A stretch of DNA of 64,000 nucleotides from Cavia porcellus (GCF_034190915.1 NW_026947488.1:3544501-3608500); one strand, 5' to 3'; counted from the first letter of the stretch, positions 1 through 13,127 are shown. Made by a program: numbers and translations. The notes: a model not told the origin generated them from the letters alone.

Positions 1-254
1 CACCAGCATTTCCTCTCTTCCCTTATCTCTGTCTCTCTCTGTACTTTGGCTTATTTCTGCTCTTTTGCTCCAGAATACACTTTCCTGTTATTTAGCCTCG
101 TGACATAAAATGGTCACTGAGAGCATCCCTCATGATTACGCCTCTGTTCAACCTTACGGTGAGGAGGTAGCCAGGTACCCAGCCAGGTAACCCACTTCAG
201 GTTTCTCAGGACACATCCACATTGTAGTTAGTGACCAGACCAGTTCCCCAGGCC

Positions 255-580
255 ATAATAAGTTACTGCAAACTGGATGGCTTAGCACAGCTGAAACGGA
301 TTCTTTTATAGTTCTTGAGGCCAAAAGTTTGCAATCAAGGTGGAAGCAATACGTGCTCCCTGGGGAAGCTCTGAGGGAGACTCCATTCCTGCACCGTCCA
401 GGTCCTGGAGGCTCTCACTGCTCCTCGTCTGTAACTGTGTCCTATTCTCTGCCTCCATTTTCACTTGTTCTTCTCTTCAGTACAGGTCAAGACTTCCTCT
501 GCCTCTCATAAGAGCACTTGACATTAGATTTAGGCTCCACTCAAGTAATCTAAGATCGTGCCACCCAACATACAGAGAGA
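255..580 (-). mobile_element. MaLR-type (MLT1-like) LTR, antisense
   Basis: Read on the plus strand this matches the antisense of an old mammalian MaLR LTR: a 'cataataagttactgcaaac' start, 'ttcttttatagttcttgagg', a run about gctctgagggagactcc, and 'acattagatttaggctccac' near the end. The order of these blocks is that of the family; the sequence is strongly diverged. The subfamily is uncertain and the edges are approximate. No coding capacity is visible. Confidence 0.5.
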
Positions 581-779
581 CCCTTTGTTCAAAGAAGGTC
601 CTATGATTGATCCATTGTGTCAACTTCAGAAGTTTACAAGTTTAACTAAGAGACTCACCAGGGAGCCCAGTGGTCTTGCTTTGTAAATATCCTCATTCTG
701 AGTAAGGGAAAAGCAAGGAGATTTTGTGAGTGCTGCAGTCATTCTGGTGTGAGTGGCCTGCACATAGTAAGAGAGAAAA

Positions 780-988
780 AGAGACTTACTTTTCCTCACT
801 TTTGCTCTTGACGCTTTTGCTGGCTGCTCCTTGAAGTGTTGCACCAGAATCATGACACCCTGCCCCGGAGCCAGATTGATTATGGACTGAAACCTCCACA
901 AACAATGAGCTAAATAAACCTTCCCATTCTTCTTTTTTTAGGTGTGGAGTATTTTGTTCCAGCAAGAGAGAAACGTAACTAAGACAGA
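780..988 (+). mobile_element. 3' part of a MaLR-type LTR
   Basis: The stretch carries the typical end of an ERVL-MaLR LTR: 'ttgctggctgctcc', 'gattatggactgaaacc', then the polyadenylation signal in 'gagctaaataaacctt', then 'tattttgttccagcaagag' and a terminal 'aactaagacaga'. The 5' half is missing or unrecognisable. Related LTRs occur at 13.1, 15.1, 16.1 and 22.2 kb in this window. Confidence 0.55.
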
Positions 989-1268
989 TATCTTTTGGGG
1001 ATCCATGAATTCTTATTTTAAGACTCTCCAAACTGAATGTTACAACCTTATCAATATAGAAGGGGCAGAGGGAAAAGGAGACACAACAGGAAATTTCAGG
1101 AAATTGGGAGGGTCTGGCAAAGGAAATACTGGCTTTCAGATAATTCCTGTTCACACAGGAAGCTGCTGATCAAGTCATGCCTGCCATTGAGACATGCCAA
1201 ACACACATGGCCTTAGATTACATTCTCAGTCTTTGTATTTCAAAATAAGTACCCATTTGCCCTCATGA

Positions 1269-1272
<4 letters not shown>

Positions 1273-1357
<85 letters not shown>

Positions 1358-1407
1358 GAGAGACACAGAGACAGAGAGACACAGAGATAGAGAGACAGAG
1401 AGAGAGC
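1273..1407. repeat. Compound microsatellite (TG)n(AG)n
   Basis: About 36 bases of pure TG alternation pass directly into about 45 bases of AG, followed by degenerate GAGACA repeats. It lies directly 5' (plus strand) of an antisense B1-ID SINE. Confidence 0.95.
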
Positions 1408-1575
1408 CTGGAGAGTGAACACAGGACCTTCACAGTGAGCTACATTTCCAGCCCATTTTTGTTTTTATTTTGAGACAGGATCTCCCTCAGTGGCCTGCAC
1501 TCCTCTCAAGCTTTTGATCCTCCTGTCTCAGCTTCCCAGAGTGCTGGGATGACCACCATGCCTGACTCCATCATT
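1405..1575 (-). mobile_element. B1-ID dimeric SINE, antisense
   Basis: On the plus strand an antisense ID half ('gtgagctacatttccagccc') is followed by an antisense B1 half ('ttttgagacaggatctccc', 'gatcctcctgtctcagcttc', 'agtgctgggatgaccaccat'). This is the B1-dID arrangement known from non-murid rodents such as squirrels, dormice and beavers. The copy is diverged. Confidence 0.75.
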
Positions 1576-1717
1576 CATTAAGAAAAGGTTTGTTGGGACT
1601 GAAGTCTACACACAGAGCTGCTCCAAATAACAAATGCAATACGTGGCCTATTTTAGGAAGCATAGAAACCTTTACAGATACCCACATTTTACTGCAAATT
1701 CATAACACCCACATGTG

Positions 1718-1719
<2 letters not shown>

Positions 1720-1756
<37 letters not shown>
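1720..1756. repeat. (CA)n microsatellite
   Basis: About 18 uninterrupted CA units. Confidence 0.97.
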
Positions 1757-1758
<2 letters not shown>

Positions 1759-1759
1759 G

Positions 1760-4700
1760 TGTGTACATACACACATTTTGATTGGAAGTCCAAGCTGATT
1801 CATTAGTGACAGAGTAGTAAAAGGACATGGTTGCCCGTATCCTGTTACTTGGATGTCTCACTAATTCAGAGATGCAGTACCTGTGGTTCTTCAGTGTTTG
1901 ATTTTCTTTCTGTGACATCTTTCCCAGCAGCCCCAGAAGACAGCCGCTCCTTTGGAGTGGGGCTGTGTGCAGCACGAAAGCAACCAGCTATCAGAAGAGC
2001 TTCTCTGAGACATAAAAGCAGGGACTGAAGTCAGGGTGAGGGATTTGCTTTGTATGCTGTACAGAAAAGTTCTGAGAAATGTACAATATTTGTGAATTTC
2101 ACTCCTCTTTCCTGGAGCCACGGGAAGGTGGTGTTTCGTTAATTCTCCTTGAGATATTTGATCAGTGTGAATCCCAGCAAAGTCCAGGCCGATAGCACCA
2201 GAAGTTTGGAGTCAATATATCTTTCATTTTATTTAAAAAGAGAAAGCCAAGTAATCCATCCAGGCACCCCCTGTAGAGCCAAAGTGACATTTTTCAAGTG
2301 AGAATATATTGTCAGATGTTTTGTCTTGTTCACTCATTTTACTTTTGTTAGATGCTTGTTTCTTTGAAGCTGAGAAAATTGTACCATTTGGTGCTAAAAT
2401 CTATATTAGAAAAATGCTAATTAAAGGCGGACACAGTGCAATGGAGGCAGTGTTAAAATTACGCTTGAAGGTACAATGTAATTAATTTTGTACAAGGGAG
2501 ACATAAAAGGGGGAGAATTAAACCAGAGCAACTGGCATCACAACTCGCAAAACGATAATGAAAGATGTGATTGTAGATTAGACAAACTAAGCAGAGACAC
2601 GTGGATAATTGGACTTCACGGGTGGGAGTCAAACCCCAGGGTCACTTTCTCAGGGCTCACCAGATCGGAGTGAGGACCATGTCTCATGTGCATAGTGTGG
2701 CTGTCCTGTGGAGGAAGTCCTCTGCCCGGGGTTGAAGAAGATGATTCTGATGGAGATTTGCTAGGAGCTTGGACTGTGGAGGTGGGAGAGTAAACTGACT
2801 TAGAAGCAGGCTTGCTAATAAAAGCACAAGGAACAGATAGTGAACTTAGATAAAGTTCTGCCTTCCAAGACGGGACAGTGCTACTGTGAACATTCAGGTT
2901 CTTTATTCTCCAAAAGTTAGCACTGCAAAGACGGTTATCAGGGCAAGCTTGATTTACAGCGTCTCGGGATGGTTCTTATTTGAACTTACTGCATCTGTAC
3001 TTCAGTAGTGCCTTGGGATGCTGTGATTGAAAGTTACAGAAACCTCATTAAGTTGGGTCTAGTGAAAGAGCAAATGACTTTATAAAAAATACTCTTCATG
3101 GGAATCCACCCAATGACTCTAAATCACCAAGATGATGGCAATGAGCATTTGATAAAAAGATAACTAACACTGCTGCACCGGCCACTTTCTGTGAATTACA
3201 AGTGATTGACCAGTGATTCTGCACAGCCACCCCGGACGTGTTCTCAGAAGCTTCCTCCTGTGGATGAGGCGGCCGCACATGCAGGAGGCACGGAGACTCG
3301 GCCAAGGGTACACCGCTAGCACCGCAGGAAGGAGCCAAAGTCAGGTGCTGGGGTTCTGGTTTCCACCCTCGACCTCCTGGCTGCTCCGCCACCCTCCGTC
3401 TTCCTCCTTGGTGCAAACAGCACATCTGAGGATTTACAGGCAAGAATAGCAGCTCATTTCTACAGTATTGTGGTGGCAAAAATATGCTGGACTCAAATGT
3501 CTAACCACTAATAAGGTTGCAAATAAAGTAACTGTGGTTCTTTTTTTTACCACAATCGAGCATGCAGGAGCTAAAATAATGGAGTTCAGCCACATCTGTT
3601 GACTTACAGATGCCCGTGAGGCCAAATTAAGTGGGAAAAATGAGCTGAACAATAAGATGAGCTGTAGGTAGACATGGTATAAAAACAGACAAGGCCACCG
3701 CTTAGCCATGGGCACAAGAGAGAGGTGGGAGTAGAACCTGGGCTGGGTACACGGGTGCCTTCCAGGGTTGGGATAATCAGGAGAGTTGGAGACATTAGAA
3801 AATGCATCTAGCGGGCAAGAATTGTCTTGCTTCTGTCATTTTTGAAGAGGAATTTAGTAATTTTAAGAAACAGGTTGGAGATACGAGGTTTGTCAGAAAT
3901 GCCAGGGTGGTGGGCCCATTTGGGGCTGGTGGGTGCAGGACCCTGGGCAGTCTCTGTCTCTTCTCCTGGGCCACTGAGGGTTCTGTCGCCCTGAGATCCA
4001 TTCTGTGAACCAGGCCTCTTCCTCTGCACGCCTTTACTTCCTGCTCTGCCAGCAGCCCATCTTCTGGCTGGTGCACTGTGCCTTTGGCTCTGACCCTGGT
4101 CCCACATGTTACATCTCACTAAGGTGTGGGGGCTCAGAAGTTCCAAGGGACATTTACTGTACTGACACAAGGTTACAAAGCCCAGTAAGAGCACAGGTCC
4201 ACCATTCTAATAGCCTCGTATTCCTGTATCTCAAAGCATCACCTTTAAAATCCTCTAATGCGTGCAACTGAGAGTTTTTGTGAGAACAGAGTTCTGTTTC
4301 CTCTATTGTTCATGGAGAAATTATGGCATTTTTCACTTTTCCTGGGTGCATCACGTATTTCTTGCAGAATAATTGATTGAGAAGTTGTCTATATTCTGTG
4401 TTCTGGAGAAGTCAGGCTTGGTATTTGCTGCCTGACCACCTGCAAAGCGGGACACGCATTAGACTGTTCTTCTGGGATCTTAGAGAATTTACCAGGGTTT
4501 CTCAACAGTCACATGAATTTGAAGTCTGAGCCATGCTCTTCTTTGACATTAAATCCTTTGAGTAGAAGATTCGTGATGAAAAATGATAGAAGTGTCTTCA
4601 TAATAAATTACACACAGGATGTGGGTTCAGTCACTGTTTTTCACAGCTGGTGTCTCAGAGCTGTTTCTAAGAGTAGAAATCCGCTCTTAGATGTTTCTTC

Positions 4701-6565
4701 TGTCATTTCTGCAAACAGGACAGGGACCGAGCTGCAGAATCAATTCAGGAATTAAGATCCTGGTGCTGTATGTCATTGCACTGGCCCTAAATCAAAGTTC
4801 TCCATCTTCTGCAATGAATTTCTGAAGTCAAGTTAGGAGTTGCTGAAGGTCTGAAAATGGCATTCTTTAGCTTTTAACTTTCACATAAAACAGAATAAAA
4901 AATTATCACATGTCTAAAAAAAGTCTAGCTACTGCTTGTAATAAATTCCTGTGCATGCTCCTGATGCAGAATTCGATAATGTGCTGTCAGCTCATTCATT
5001 CTGCACGGAATGTATTTTTATTTGGGTTTCTGGCATTAAAGGATGTCACGATGTATACATTAATAACTTGTTCAATATATATGCACATTTCCAGATATGT
5101 CTAAATGCATACCCACATACACACAAGCGTATTTTCGCTATGCCAGTTGTCTCCTCTGTCAGGCATTGTCCTGTCGCACTTGTGCTCAATAAACTGTTTC
5201 CAGCTTACCAAAGGTCAGACCTGGAAGGAATCCTTGGGGTCATCGCACCTCTTGTATCTGCTCCTGAATAATTCCTTTAGTGTTGAGTCCCTTATCTTCT
5301 GAGACACATCTATTAGAAATTCATTCCTTACTTTAAGTGTCCTATAACTTGTTCACCCCTGGCTGCATCACACATCTAGCTAACTGGTGTTTATTTGTGT
5401 AGGATACTGAGGGGAAGAAGGAAGTTTTGAAATGAGGCTACACATTTGAAAATTATGTTGGTAATTTTAACTTTTGGGGATAAAGGATGACAAACAATAC
5501 ATGATACTGTGGGATACAATGGACATAAGAAGAGACATTGGAAAGAAATGTTTGGTGCCATAAAAAAGAAAAACACCAGGAAGATCATATTGGTCAACAC
5601 ACAAACAGGAGAGAAGTGACACATACAATGGGCAACTCATGGTGCCCTGGGGAAGGTATAGTGACAATTCAGGGTTGCTGAACCCCAGCAGGAACTATCT
5701 CCATCATCCTCAAGGGGAAAAGGGAGAGAGCAAGTCCTGGAACCCAGAAAGAGCTGCCAGTGTGGCACAGAGCTGCCTACAGGAGCTGTGGGCCTGGAAA
5801 GAGCAGAGTGCTGTGTTCTTCGCTGAGCAGAACCAGAGGAACCAGTACCCAACAGGGAGTAAGGAGGCTCAGAAGGTACAACCCATGGGCCCAGCGGAGT
5901 CGGGGACATGGCTCAGGAGAAACCATAGAGAACAGACAATGCAAAGCTGAGAAGACTGACAGAGAAGAGATGGCACTGAACAGGGCCCAAACAAGCAACC
6001 GGTGGCAGGGAGAGCCAGGCAAGGATAAACCCACAGGGCCCTGGGGCTCACCCTGGGTAGCAGCAGTGTGGTAATGCAGTGGAATTTGGTGGGAGGATGG
6101 AGCTGCTCTCTTTCAAAGCTGTCTAAGCACGGGAGAGAAAAACATTAAGTAAGAGCCGGCAGGGCAGAGTTCAGGAAAGAAAGAAGCATGTTTCTTAAGC
6201 AATTAATGAAATAAAATATTAGAAGACAGATTCCCCAGTAAAGGAATCCTGGATTTCCTCACCTATCCGGAGTTTGGCCACCGTTTGACAAAGCTGTGTC
6301 GCCACGTGCTCATGTTTTTAAATGGCTGCTATGTGCCTGTTAGTGTTGGGATGCCTCAGTGAACAGGGGAGTATTTTCCATAGAGAGTGTCAGGCTATGA
6401 GCAAACGCACGAAACAGGGAACAAATGCGGAGCCATCAGGTCCAGGGCTATGTCCTTCGTGATGGGACCCTTGAGTCCTAATTCATTTTGCTTCCTGGCT
6501 GCAGGACCATCCAGGCTATGTGTTCATGAGCGGTCTCAGCAGATTTGTGTTTCTAGGAATCTGTT
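1760..6565. other. Mostly single-copy DNA, no gene recognised
   Basis: No open frame longer than about 130 codons and no family-level protein match by eye. The part from about 2200 to 2700 is AT-rich and repeat-free, with several TAAT cores and a short inverted repeat GTACAA/TTGTAC around TGTAATTAATT at 2471-2493. A CpG-rich patch lies at 3228-3408. The parts at 4300-4760 and 4880-5070 are repeat-free but show nothing specific. Confidence 0.6.
3228..3408. promoter_or_regulatory. Short CpG-rich patch with a NotI site
   Basis: By hand count this 181-bp stretch has 64% G+C and 11 CpGs, an observed/expected ratio of about 0.60, in a window that is otherwise CpG-poor. It holds a GCGGCCGC octamer at 3269-3276. 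It is too short to be a formal CpG island. No TATA box, initiator or adjoining exon was recognised. Confidence 0.3.
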
Positions 6566-6569
6566 TCAT

Positions 6570-7215
6570 CTACATAATCAGCTTAAAAAAGGAAGTTTAC
6601 AGTGCTTCCCTATAATTCTATTTGCTTCTGTAAAATTGATCATAACATTCCTATTTTCAGTTCTGGTTTTAGTAACTTGAGCCTTTTCTCTTTTTCTTTC
6701 TTAGTCCAGCTTGCTAAAGCTTTAATTTTATTGATCTTTTCAAAGAGCGAATTTTTCGTTATATTGATTTTCTAGATTTCTTTTTTATCCTCTATTGTGT
6801 TTATCTCTGCTTCATTCATTAGCATGCCCTAGCCCTCGCTAAATTTGAATTTAGTTTGTTTTCTGGTTCCTTAAATTGTAAAGTTAGGTTGTTGATTTGA
6901 GATCGTTCTTTCTTTTTTTTTTTTTCTTTTTTTCTTTTTTCTTTTTTTTTTTTTTTTTTTTTTTTAACAGAAATCTAGCCATAACTGGTCTGGCTCCATC
7001 CCAAAGAGTTTAGTATACTGTGTTTTTACTTTCAATCACCTCTAAGTATTTTATAACTTCTATTGTCATTTTCTCCTTCATTCATTGATTGTTTTACTTA
7101 AGCGCATATTGCTTAATTTTTACAAATTTATTGATTTTCCAATTCTATTTCTGTTATGAATTTTTAACTTCATCTGGCCAGAAAAATACTGTGTAAGATA
7201 CTTACTGGTCTGGTT
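6570..7215 (-). mobile_element. Old L1 ORF2 fragment, antisense
   Basis: The plus strand reads as antisense L1 ORF2: 'taattttattgatcttttca', 'ttctggttccttaaattg', 'taggttgttgatttgagatc', and 'tcacctctaagtattttata' further on. Multiple stops break the frame. A T-rich expansion fills 6907-6965. Both ends are truncated and no target-site duplication was found. Confidence 0.7.
6907..6965. repeat. T-rich tract inside the old L1
   Basis: About 59 bases of T broken only by a few C residues. It sits where L1 normally has a shorter T stretch, so it is probably an expanded homopolymer and not a SINE tail; no SINE body adjoins it. Confidence 0.85.
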
Positions 7216-7574
7216 TATACTGGACTAAAGCTTAGCCCCTCCTTCTATCTAATGCAGAGCTCAAATGGATTGAAACTATCTGAATTTTACCAACTAAGCC
7301 TCACCCAGAAGTTACAGAGCTTCTGTAGACTCCCACTTTCCGAAATAGTTACTTCAGACAGATTCTGCCCACGGAGCTTTGTCCAGGGGGAGCCGCGCAT
7401 CCCCAGTTCTGCGCTTCTTACTCTGCTATCTCCCAGAATCCTCCTCTGTACTTGGATATTTTACTTACTTCGTCATAGCCAAGGTGTCATCATCCCAACA
7501 TGCAATTGATATAAAAGTATTGCTATTTTGCAAACTGTTTGCACAAGTCTTTGACATCCAGTCAGAATCCCTTT

Positions 7575-7650
7575 CAATTCCGAGCAGCTGCATTTCAAGG
7601 GCCACATGTGGCTGGCAGATGCCATACTGAACAGCACGGTGCTTGACAAG
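7575..7650. mobile_element. Possible hAT-Charlie (MER3-like) end
   Basis: The string 'ggccacatgtggctggcaga' followed by 'ccatactgaacagcacggtg' resembles the terminal part of a short non-autonomous hAT element. Only one end is visible. Confidence 0.35.
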
Positions 7651-7654
7651 CTGA

Positions 7655-8499
7655 ATGAACATTCATGCTGCTTATGAAGATGATGAGGCCGAAGGAAACA
7701 TGGTAGTGGTCACAGGTGAAAAAATTTGTTTTGATCACTATAAACGTGAAGACTCCTTTGGATGTAGAAAGGGAGACATCAAGAATGGAGTTTGGTGTAC
7801 AGATGCCTGGACCTGTGCTAGAGACAGATTTGAGAGTCATCAGACTCTGAATGATGTTATAGCCCTGGGACTGGACAGAGTACATAAGCATGCATGGGAG
7901 AGGAAGGTGTAGGCCAAGCTCTGGGGACGTTCACTCCTGAGAGCATGGCCCCTCTGCCCGGGCACCACTGGAGGCTGAGTGCATATTTATTTTAGGTGTG
8001 GACTCTCCTGCGCTTTGAAGGGCTCAGCATGGCTCCCGACCTCCACCCCACAGCGGTCAGCAGGTCCTCTCCGTCCCACCCACTCTGAGATGTCACTCAA
8101 AGACAGAACATGTCCCAGAACTGGCCAGATATTTTAGGGGGAAATTGTGTCCTGATTAGGGACCCATGCTGGACAGATGAGAAGACACCAGTAAAGAGCC
8201 CAATAAGGAGAGGTCAAGGGGATAGGGAGGCTGGAGAGCTGTCCCTCTAGCACTGACACAGAGTGGACAGAGTAAATGAGGGAGAGGTGGTGAGGATCAG
8301 CATTCAGCTTCCATAGAAATGGGCACAATTAATACAGAAAGTGCATTTTCCTTAGCCTGCATAGAGAAGCAAGGCATTCTGCAGCTGGCCTGGAGGACCC
8401 TGGGATGTAAGAGACGGGTGGGCAATTATCTACTGCGAGGGGGAGGAAGGCAGGGCCGAAACATCTCATCTCGTGCATATTCCTTTTTCTTTGCAGGCA
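7655..8499. other. Unique DNA, no gene recognised
   Basis: An 85-codon open frame at 7655-7912 has no recognisable domain, no usable context and no family I can name. I treat it as chance. The rest has no recognised repeat. Confidence 0.5.
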
Positions 8500-9095
8500 G
8501 AAACTGGAGAAAACATTCCTCATCTACGAATTCAAATAACGAAAACACAAAGAGAAGGGGATTAATATTTTTCAGAAAACACAATGTCATATTTATTCCA
8601 CTTTCTGCGATTTATTAAATTCCCTGCTACAATAATTATAGCCACACATTGTTAGGGAGGATAAACACTAAAGAAAGTTATTACTGTCAGTGACGATTAT
8701 TAAAACCACACAATTTTGCCTACAGACTAACACAAGCAAAAAAGGAAAGTTATTAAAACTCATTTTTAGGAGTCTGCTTGTGTCCTTGGGCTGAGTTCTC
8801 AAGCAGAGGAGGAAATTGATACTCTGATAATTTTCCTTTACAGTACTTTTATTAACAGCATATCTTGTCTGCACCAATTAATCTTTGCAAATTTTCCCCC
8901 TTTCCTGAATGCAGACTGAATTTTGATGGTCTGTTTTTCTCAGCACCTCGATGCATGAAATGTTTCTTAATCTGTTCTGCATGGTGTGTTTTTTTAAAGA
9001 AGGTGGCTCAACATTAAAGCAGCTAAAATATTCCATACTACAAAATGTTTGGGAGAGAAAATGCATGATTACCATAGTAATCACACAATGGTGGG
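8500..9095. promoter_or_regulatory. Candidate conserved non-coding element
   Basis: About 600 bases without recognised repeats, AT-rich but not low-complexity, dense in homeodomain-type cores (TTATTAAA, CCAATTAATC, GATAATTTTC). Near its end is an 18-bp near-palindrome TGATTACCATAGTAATCA at 9066-9083, with perfect 7-bp arms around CATA. It resembles the two-half-site layout of RFX/X-box motifs. This texture is typical of vertebrate enhancers. Conservation could not be tested here. Confidence 0.35.
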
Positions 9096-9100
9096 CTGCC

Positions 9101-9199
9101 TTCTCCCTCTCCCCGCTCCCTCTCTCTCAGTTTCTCTTTCTCTCTCTCCCTCCCTCCTTCTCTCTCCCTAGCTTTCTTCCCTCCTTTCTTTCTCCTTTT
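9101..9199. repeat. Polypyrimidine tract
   Basis: About 100 bases of mixed CT, CCT and CTTT runs with few purines on the plus strand. Confidence 0.9.
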
Positions 9200-12100
9200 G
9201 TCTGTTTTAAGGAGGACACTTCAGTTGGCAGATGTCAACACTCAGCTGGCTGAGCATCCCTTGCAGGGTGCCCCTCCACCCTTTCCAGATCTGCCCACCC
9301 CTGCAAAAGAGAGACTGACTGACCAGGGAGAGTGAGCTACTTTCAGGGAATCAAATTCTCTCCAAGGAGAGCAACATGATCCATTGTATTCATTCAGTGG
9401 ACAAAGTAAAATAAAAATTGTGTTACTCAAAAATGCAGCCTTCGGTCCAGTGAAAAGTACCTCCTAATCCAGAAAATCCCTGACCCAGAAGCTGTGGTTT
9501 TACTGACTGTTGCCTTGAGAGCAAAGGCTCTTTCTGGGGATCGCTCCTGTGCATATCACAGGACACAACAGGAATCTTTATGAGGGTCCTACTGACAATG
9601 GTGGCTTGAAACTTCATTGAAGCATCCAGAAACTTCTGTGAAGCATCCAGAGTCTCCTGTCTGCCTGTGCCCCACTGCAGGAGGCAGGGCTGGGGCAGGG
9701 CTGGGGCAGGGGCAGAGGAGAGCTGTTGGCTTCTTGGGGTGGGGCATACCTGAGGCTTGTCTCGGTAGTGAGCAGCTTTTAACAATTCTCAAAGCTTTCT
9801 ACCCAACAGTGGTCCTGGTTATTCTAGTGAAAATTTTTGTATTTCTATTGCAAATTCAAGATTTATAGAAAAATGTTCTAAAGAAGTGAGCATCTATTTA
9901 AAAATATGGTGGCTAATCACCACATTGAACTTGCATGGTCAGTCATAACCAGGAGCCACTGGGACATGATAGATGCTTCCAGACTGAAAAAAAATAGGCA
10001 GCCCCAACTCCATTTATTCTATGGATTTAAAGTACCTGATAAGGGCTACCTGCTTGGAATACAGAGCCTTTAATAAAACTGGCTCATTCTTCCACCTGAA
10101 CTATTTACAGAAAGCAGATTCTGAGTAATGTTTTCTTCATTTTTCTGGGGAATTGCTTTTGGTCTGAGAATTACATTTCTAAATTAAAGACACTTTTTCT
10201 CTAGTTGCTTCCGGATAACTGAAAGAAATGGAAAAGCTGGAGATTATCATGCTCTGTTAACAGTCAAAATTCTGGTTTATTTATTTTGCTATGGCATTAG
10301 GTTTTTTTTAATATGATTTCATGTATAATAAAAATGAATAGTGATACATTACCATTTATCAGTTTAATTTTTCAGGTAATAAATAGGTGATTTGTCACAT
10401 GAAAATGCTGGTACTCTGAATACCATGAGTATTAGCTAGGTATGGAATAGCATAGTAAATTGTAAAATTTTACAAGGAACTCTCCAGCCTATTTGCATAA
10501 TTTAGCCATAGAAAAATAAATAAAATATTGATGAGAAAGATACTTGACTCAATCCAGAGTTGGCAAACCTATGGCCGCATGATGCAGCGGGCTGTCTGTA
10601 TCACCGAAAGCTCTAAAAGATTCAGCATCACAAACTACAAATAATTACATTTTAGAACCCTAGAAAATAGGATACATTTTCCCAGAAGAACTTCTCTTTA
10701 GCAATTACAACAGTGCTTTTTCTTAAGTAATTTTAAATATTTCAACACTTTGTGTCTTAGGGGTAATTTGAATATTTTAATGCATTATACACATTAATAA
10801 ATTACTTTGTAAATGATACTTGTTAGCCAAAGTACAAACCAGTAACACATCTATGTGTAAACACACGTACTTACATAAACACACATGTATGTCTGCACGG
10901 GTGTACCTGTATATGTGTATATATTTAGACTTGTCTCCTCGTTTTAAGTTTCAGTATAAAGACTGCTGCTCGGTTAATATTTTCACAGTACGACAACTGA
11001 CATTTGAAGATGTATGCTCCTTCTTTGGATTAAAGGCTTTGAAGACAAATAAGAGGAGAACAAGATCATTCAAAACTTATAAATAAACCCAGTTCACCAG
11101 TTTGTGAATCATCATGTCCTCTGTGAATATTGTCACCCTGTGCATAGCACTGTCTTTCTGGGAAATAAAGGCACAATTAGACGATAGACAGTGAGACATA
11201 AAAAATGTTTTTAGCAAACAAAGAAGTGGAGAAGCGTTCCCCTTGTATTCATGGGACAATAGAAGCAAGGTGTCACTTCTCATGACTAAGACAAAATAGG
11301 AACTACAGTCGCCGTCAGCTCTTGCACACCAGATACTGCAGGACAGAGCCTCCTAGACAAGAAGAACAAGGCCATCTGGAGGTACCCGGTACCCCTGCCT
11401 GGGGAGACTTCCTAGGAGAGTAAGAGACTGTAGCTGTCCCAGGACCTGTCATTTGTGAGGCAGAGTTCTGAGAGGTGGAGGCTGAAGCATCGGAGAGCAG
11501 GGAAGAAGGAACGGAAATAAAGTGTAGGTCAGTGAACGTCTTCTGAAGATTTCTGAAGAGGCGCCCTCAAGGTTCCAGTGGAGAACCGATCTGTGCATAC
11601 GCATCAGAAAACTATCAGGGGTAGAGAAAATTCTCCTGAGAGCAATGGCTTGAATGATTCCTAGGGCTCCTCTGTGGCAGAAAGCCTTTGTTTCCAGCCC
11701 ACGCAGTACAAAAGGCAGAGCACAAGTGCTTCCAAAGTTGAACGCAAGATAAAGAGTTGAAACAAGAAATTAACAGAGCACGGATGAGCTACGGAAGCAC
11801 GGAACAGTCTAACATATGTACAACCGGGATCCAGAAAAGCAGGAGTGAGAAACTGTATGTCTATGTATTTGAAGAAACAAAGCTCAAAATATTTTCAAGT
11901 TTGATAAAGACAGTAATGTCACAGATCCCGGAAGTGAAACATATCCTGAGCTGAAGAACCATGAACAGAGATGAGCCAAGCCATAACAAGGCATATGACA
12001 GGCCAGAAGCAGGGGAGAGATACATGGCCAGGAGAACAAACAGAAGGAGGCATCAGAGGCTCATCAGAAAGCACACAACTCAGCAGGCAGATGGCTGTCA

Positions 12101-13127
12101 CCGCTCACATTTTGAAGACAAGGTGAGAACTCTTCACCACTGAACTCCACTCCATCACAAATATTAATCACTTAGCGGTTCCCCCCAGACAGTCCTTGGG
12201 CAGCACATCTGTTTACATACGAACCAGAATTGCTGGACAGGTGCCATTTCAACCGGGTAATGCTTGTTTGCACAGATATGCTGTGCATCTGCTTATTTGT
12301 GTTACGCTGGCTAGTTTGCACACTTCTCTATCTAGAACATGTATTTGCCTTTGATGTCTGTTTCTACTGAAATCTAACAAGGCTTGTTTATTTTCTTTTA
12401 CTAACTTGTGCTTATTTATGAAAAATATCCTGGAATTTTGTGCTGCAATCTACACGAACTCTTATCTTAAGTACATTACATATATTTTTTTATATTTCTA
12501 CAGAACCCAGTAATATTCTTTTACAATATAAAACAGACACATGTGGTATATTGTAGGAATAGGAAGGAAGAGCCGAAAGATTTTCAGCAGAAAAAGGGAG
12601 AAATACTAGGATATCGGAGAAGAAAAATCTGTTATGAAAAGGAAAAACAAAAACTGTATCTCTTGTTGCCAAACTTTCCTAGGACAGAAGTGACAGAACT
12701 TGAAAACTAAAAAGTTCCAATTGTGGAAAATGATTATAATAATTCTGTGGGTGGTGTTGACAAAGCTGACCAACACCTAATAAGTGATTCTCTAATAAAA
12801 AAGAAGGAGAAATGTATTACTACAAAATATTTATACCTTCCGGATCTAACAATACGGAACTTATTTGTTATTTATTCAAAATGAAGGAGTCAAAAAGTCA
12901 TTTACAAGTTAGATTAGGTCTAAAAAACCAAATAATTAAAAAATATATGATAGCAAAACACCAACCAGGATGTCCATGATCATCATCTTTAGCATTACAT
13001 TTAGTTTGGGGACATTTTATTGAAATTTTATCACCCGCAGAGAAAAAGGAAAAGCCAACACAACAGTGTAAAGTGTGTTGTTCAAAGAAAGGTAGTGCTG
13101 CCAAAAGAAATCAGAAAGTCATCAGCT
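9200..13127. other. Unique AT-rich DNA, no gene recognised
   Basis: A G-rich direct repeat (GGGCTGGGGCA-type) lies near 9685-9715. About 10000-10550 is repeat-free and AT-rich, like the stretch at 8.5-9.1 kb. A short piece at 10550-10600 ('ccagagttggcaaacctatg') resembles a hAT terminus. Open frames here are under 90 codons with no recognisable domain. Confidence 0.55.

Noticed and set aside
7655..7912. 85-codon acidic/basic frame
   Set aside because: No family recognised; it adjoins a hAT-like fragment and probably arises by chance.
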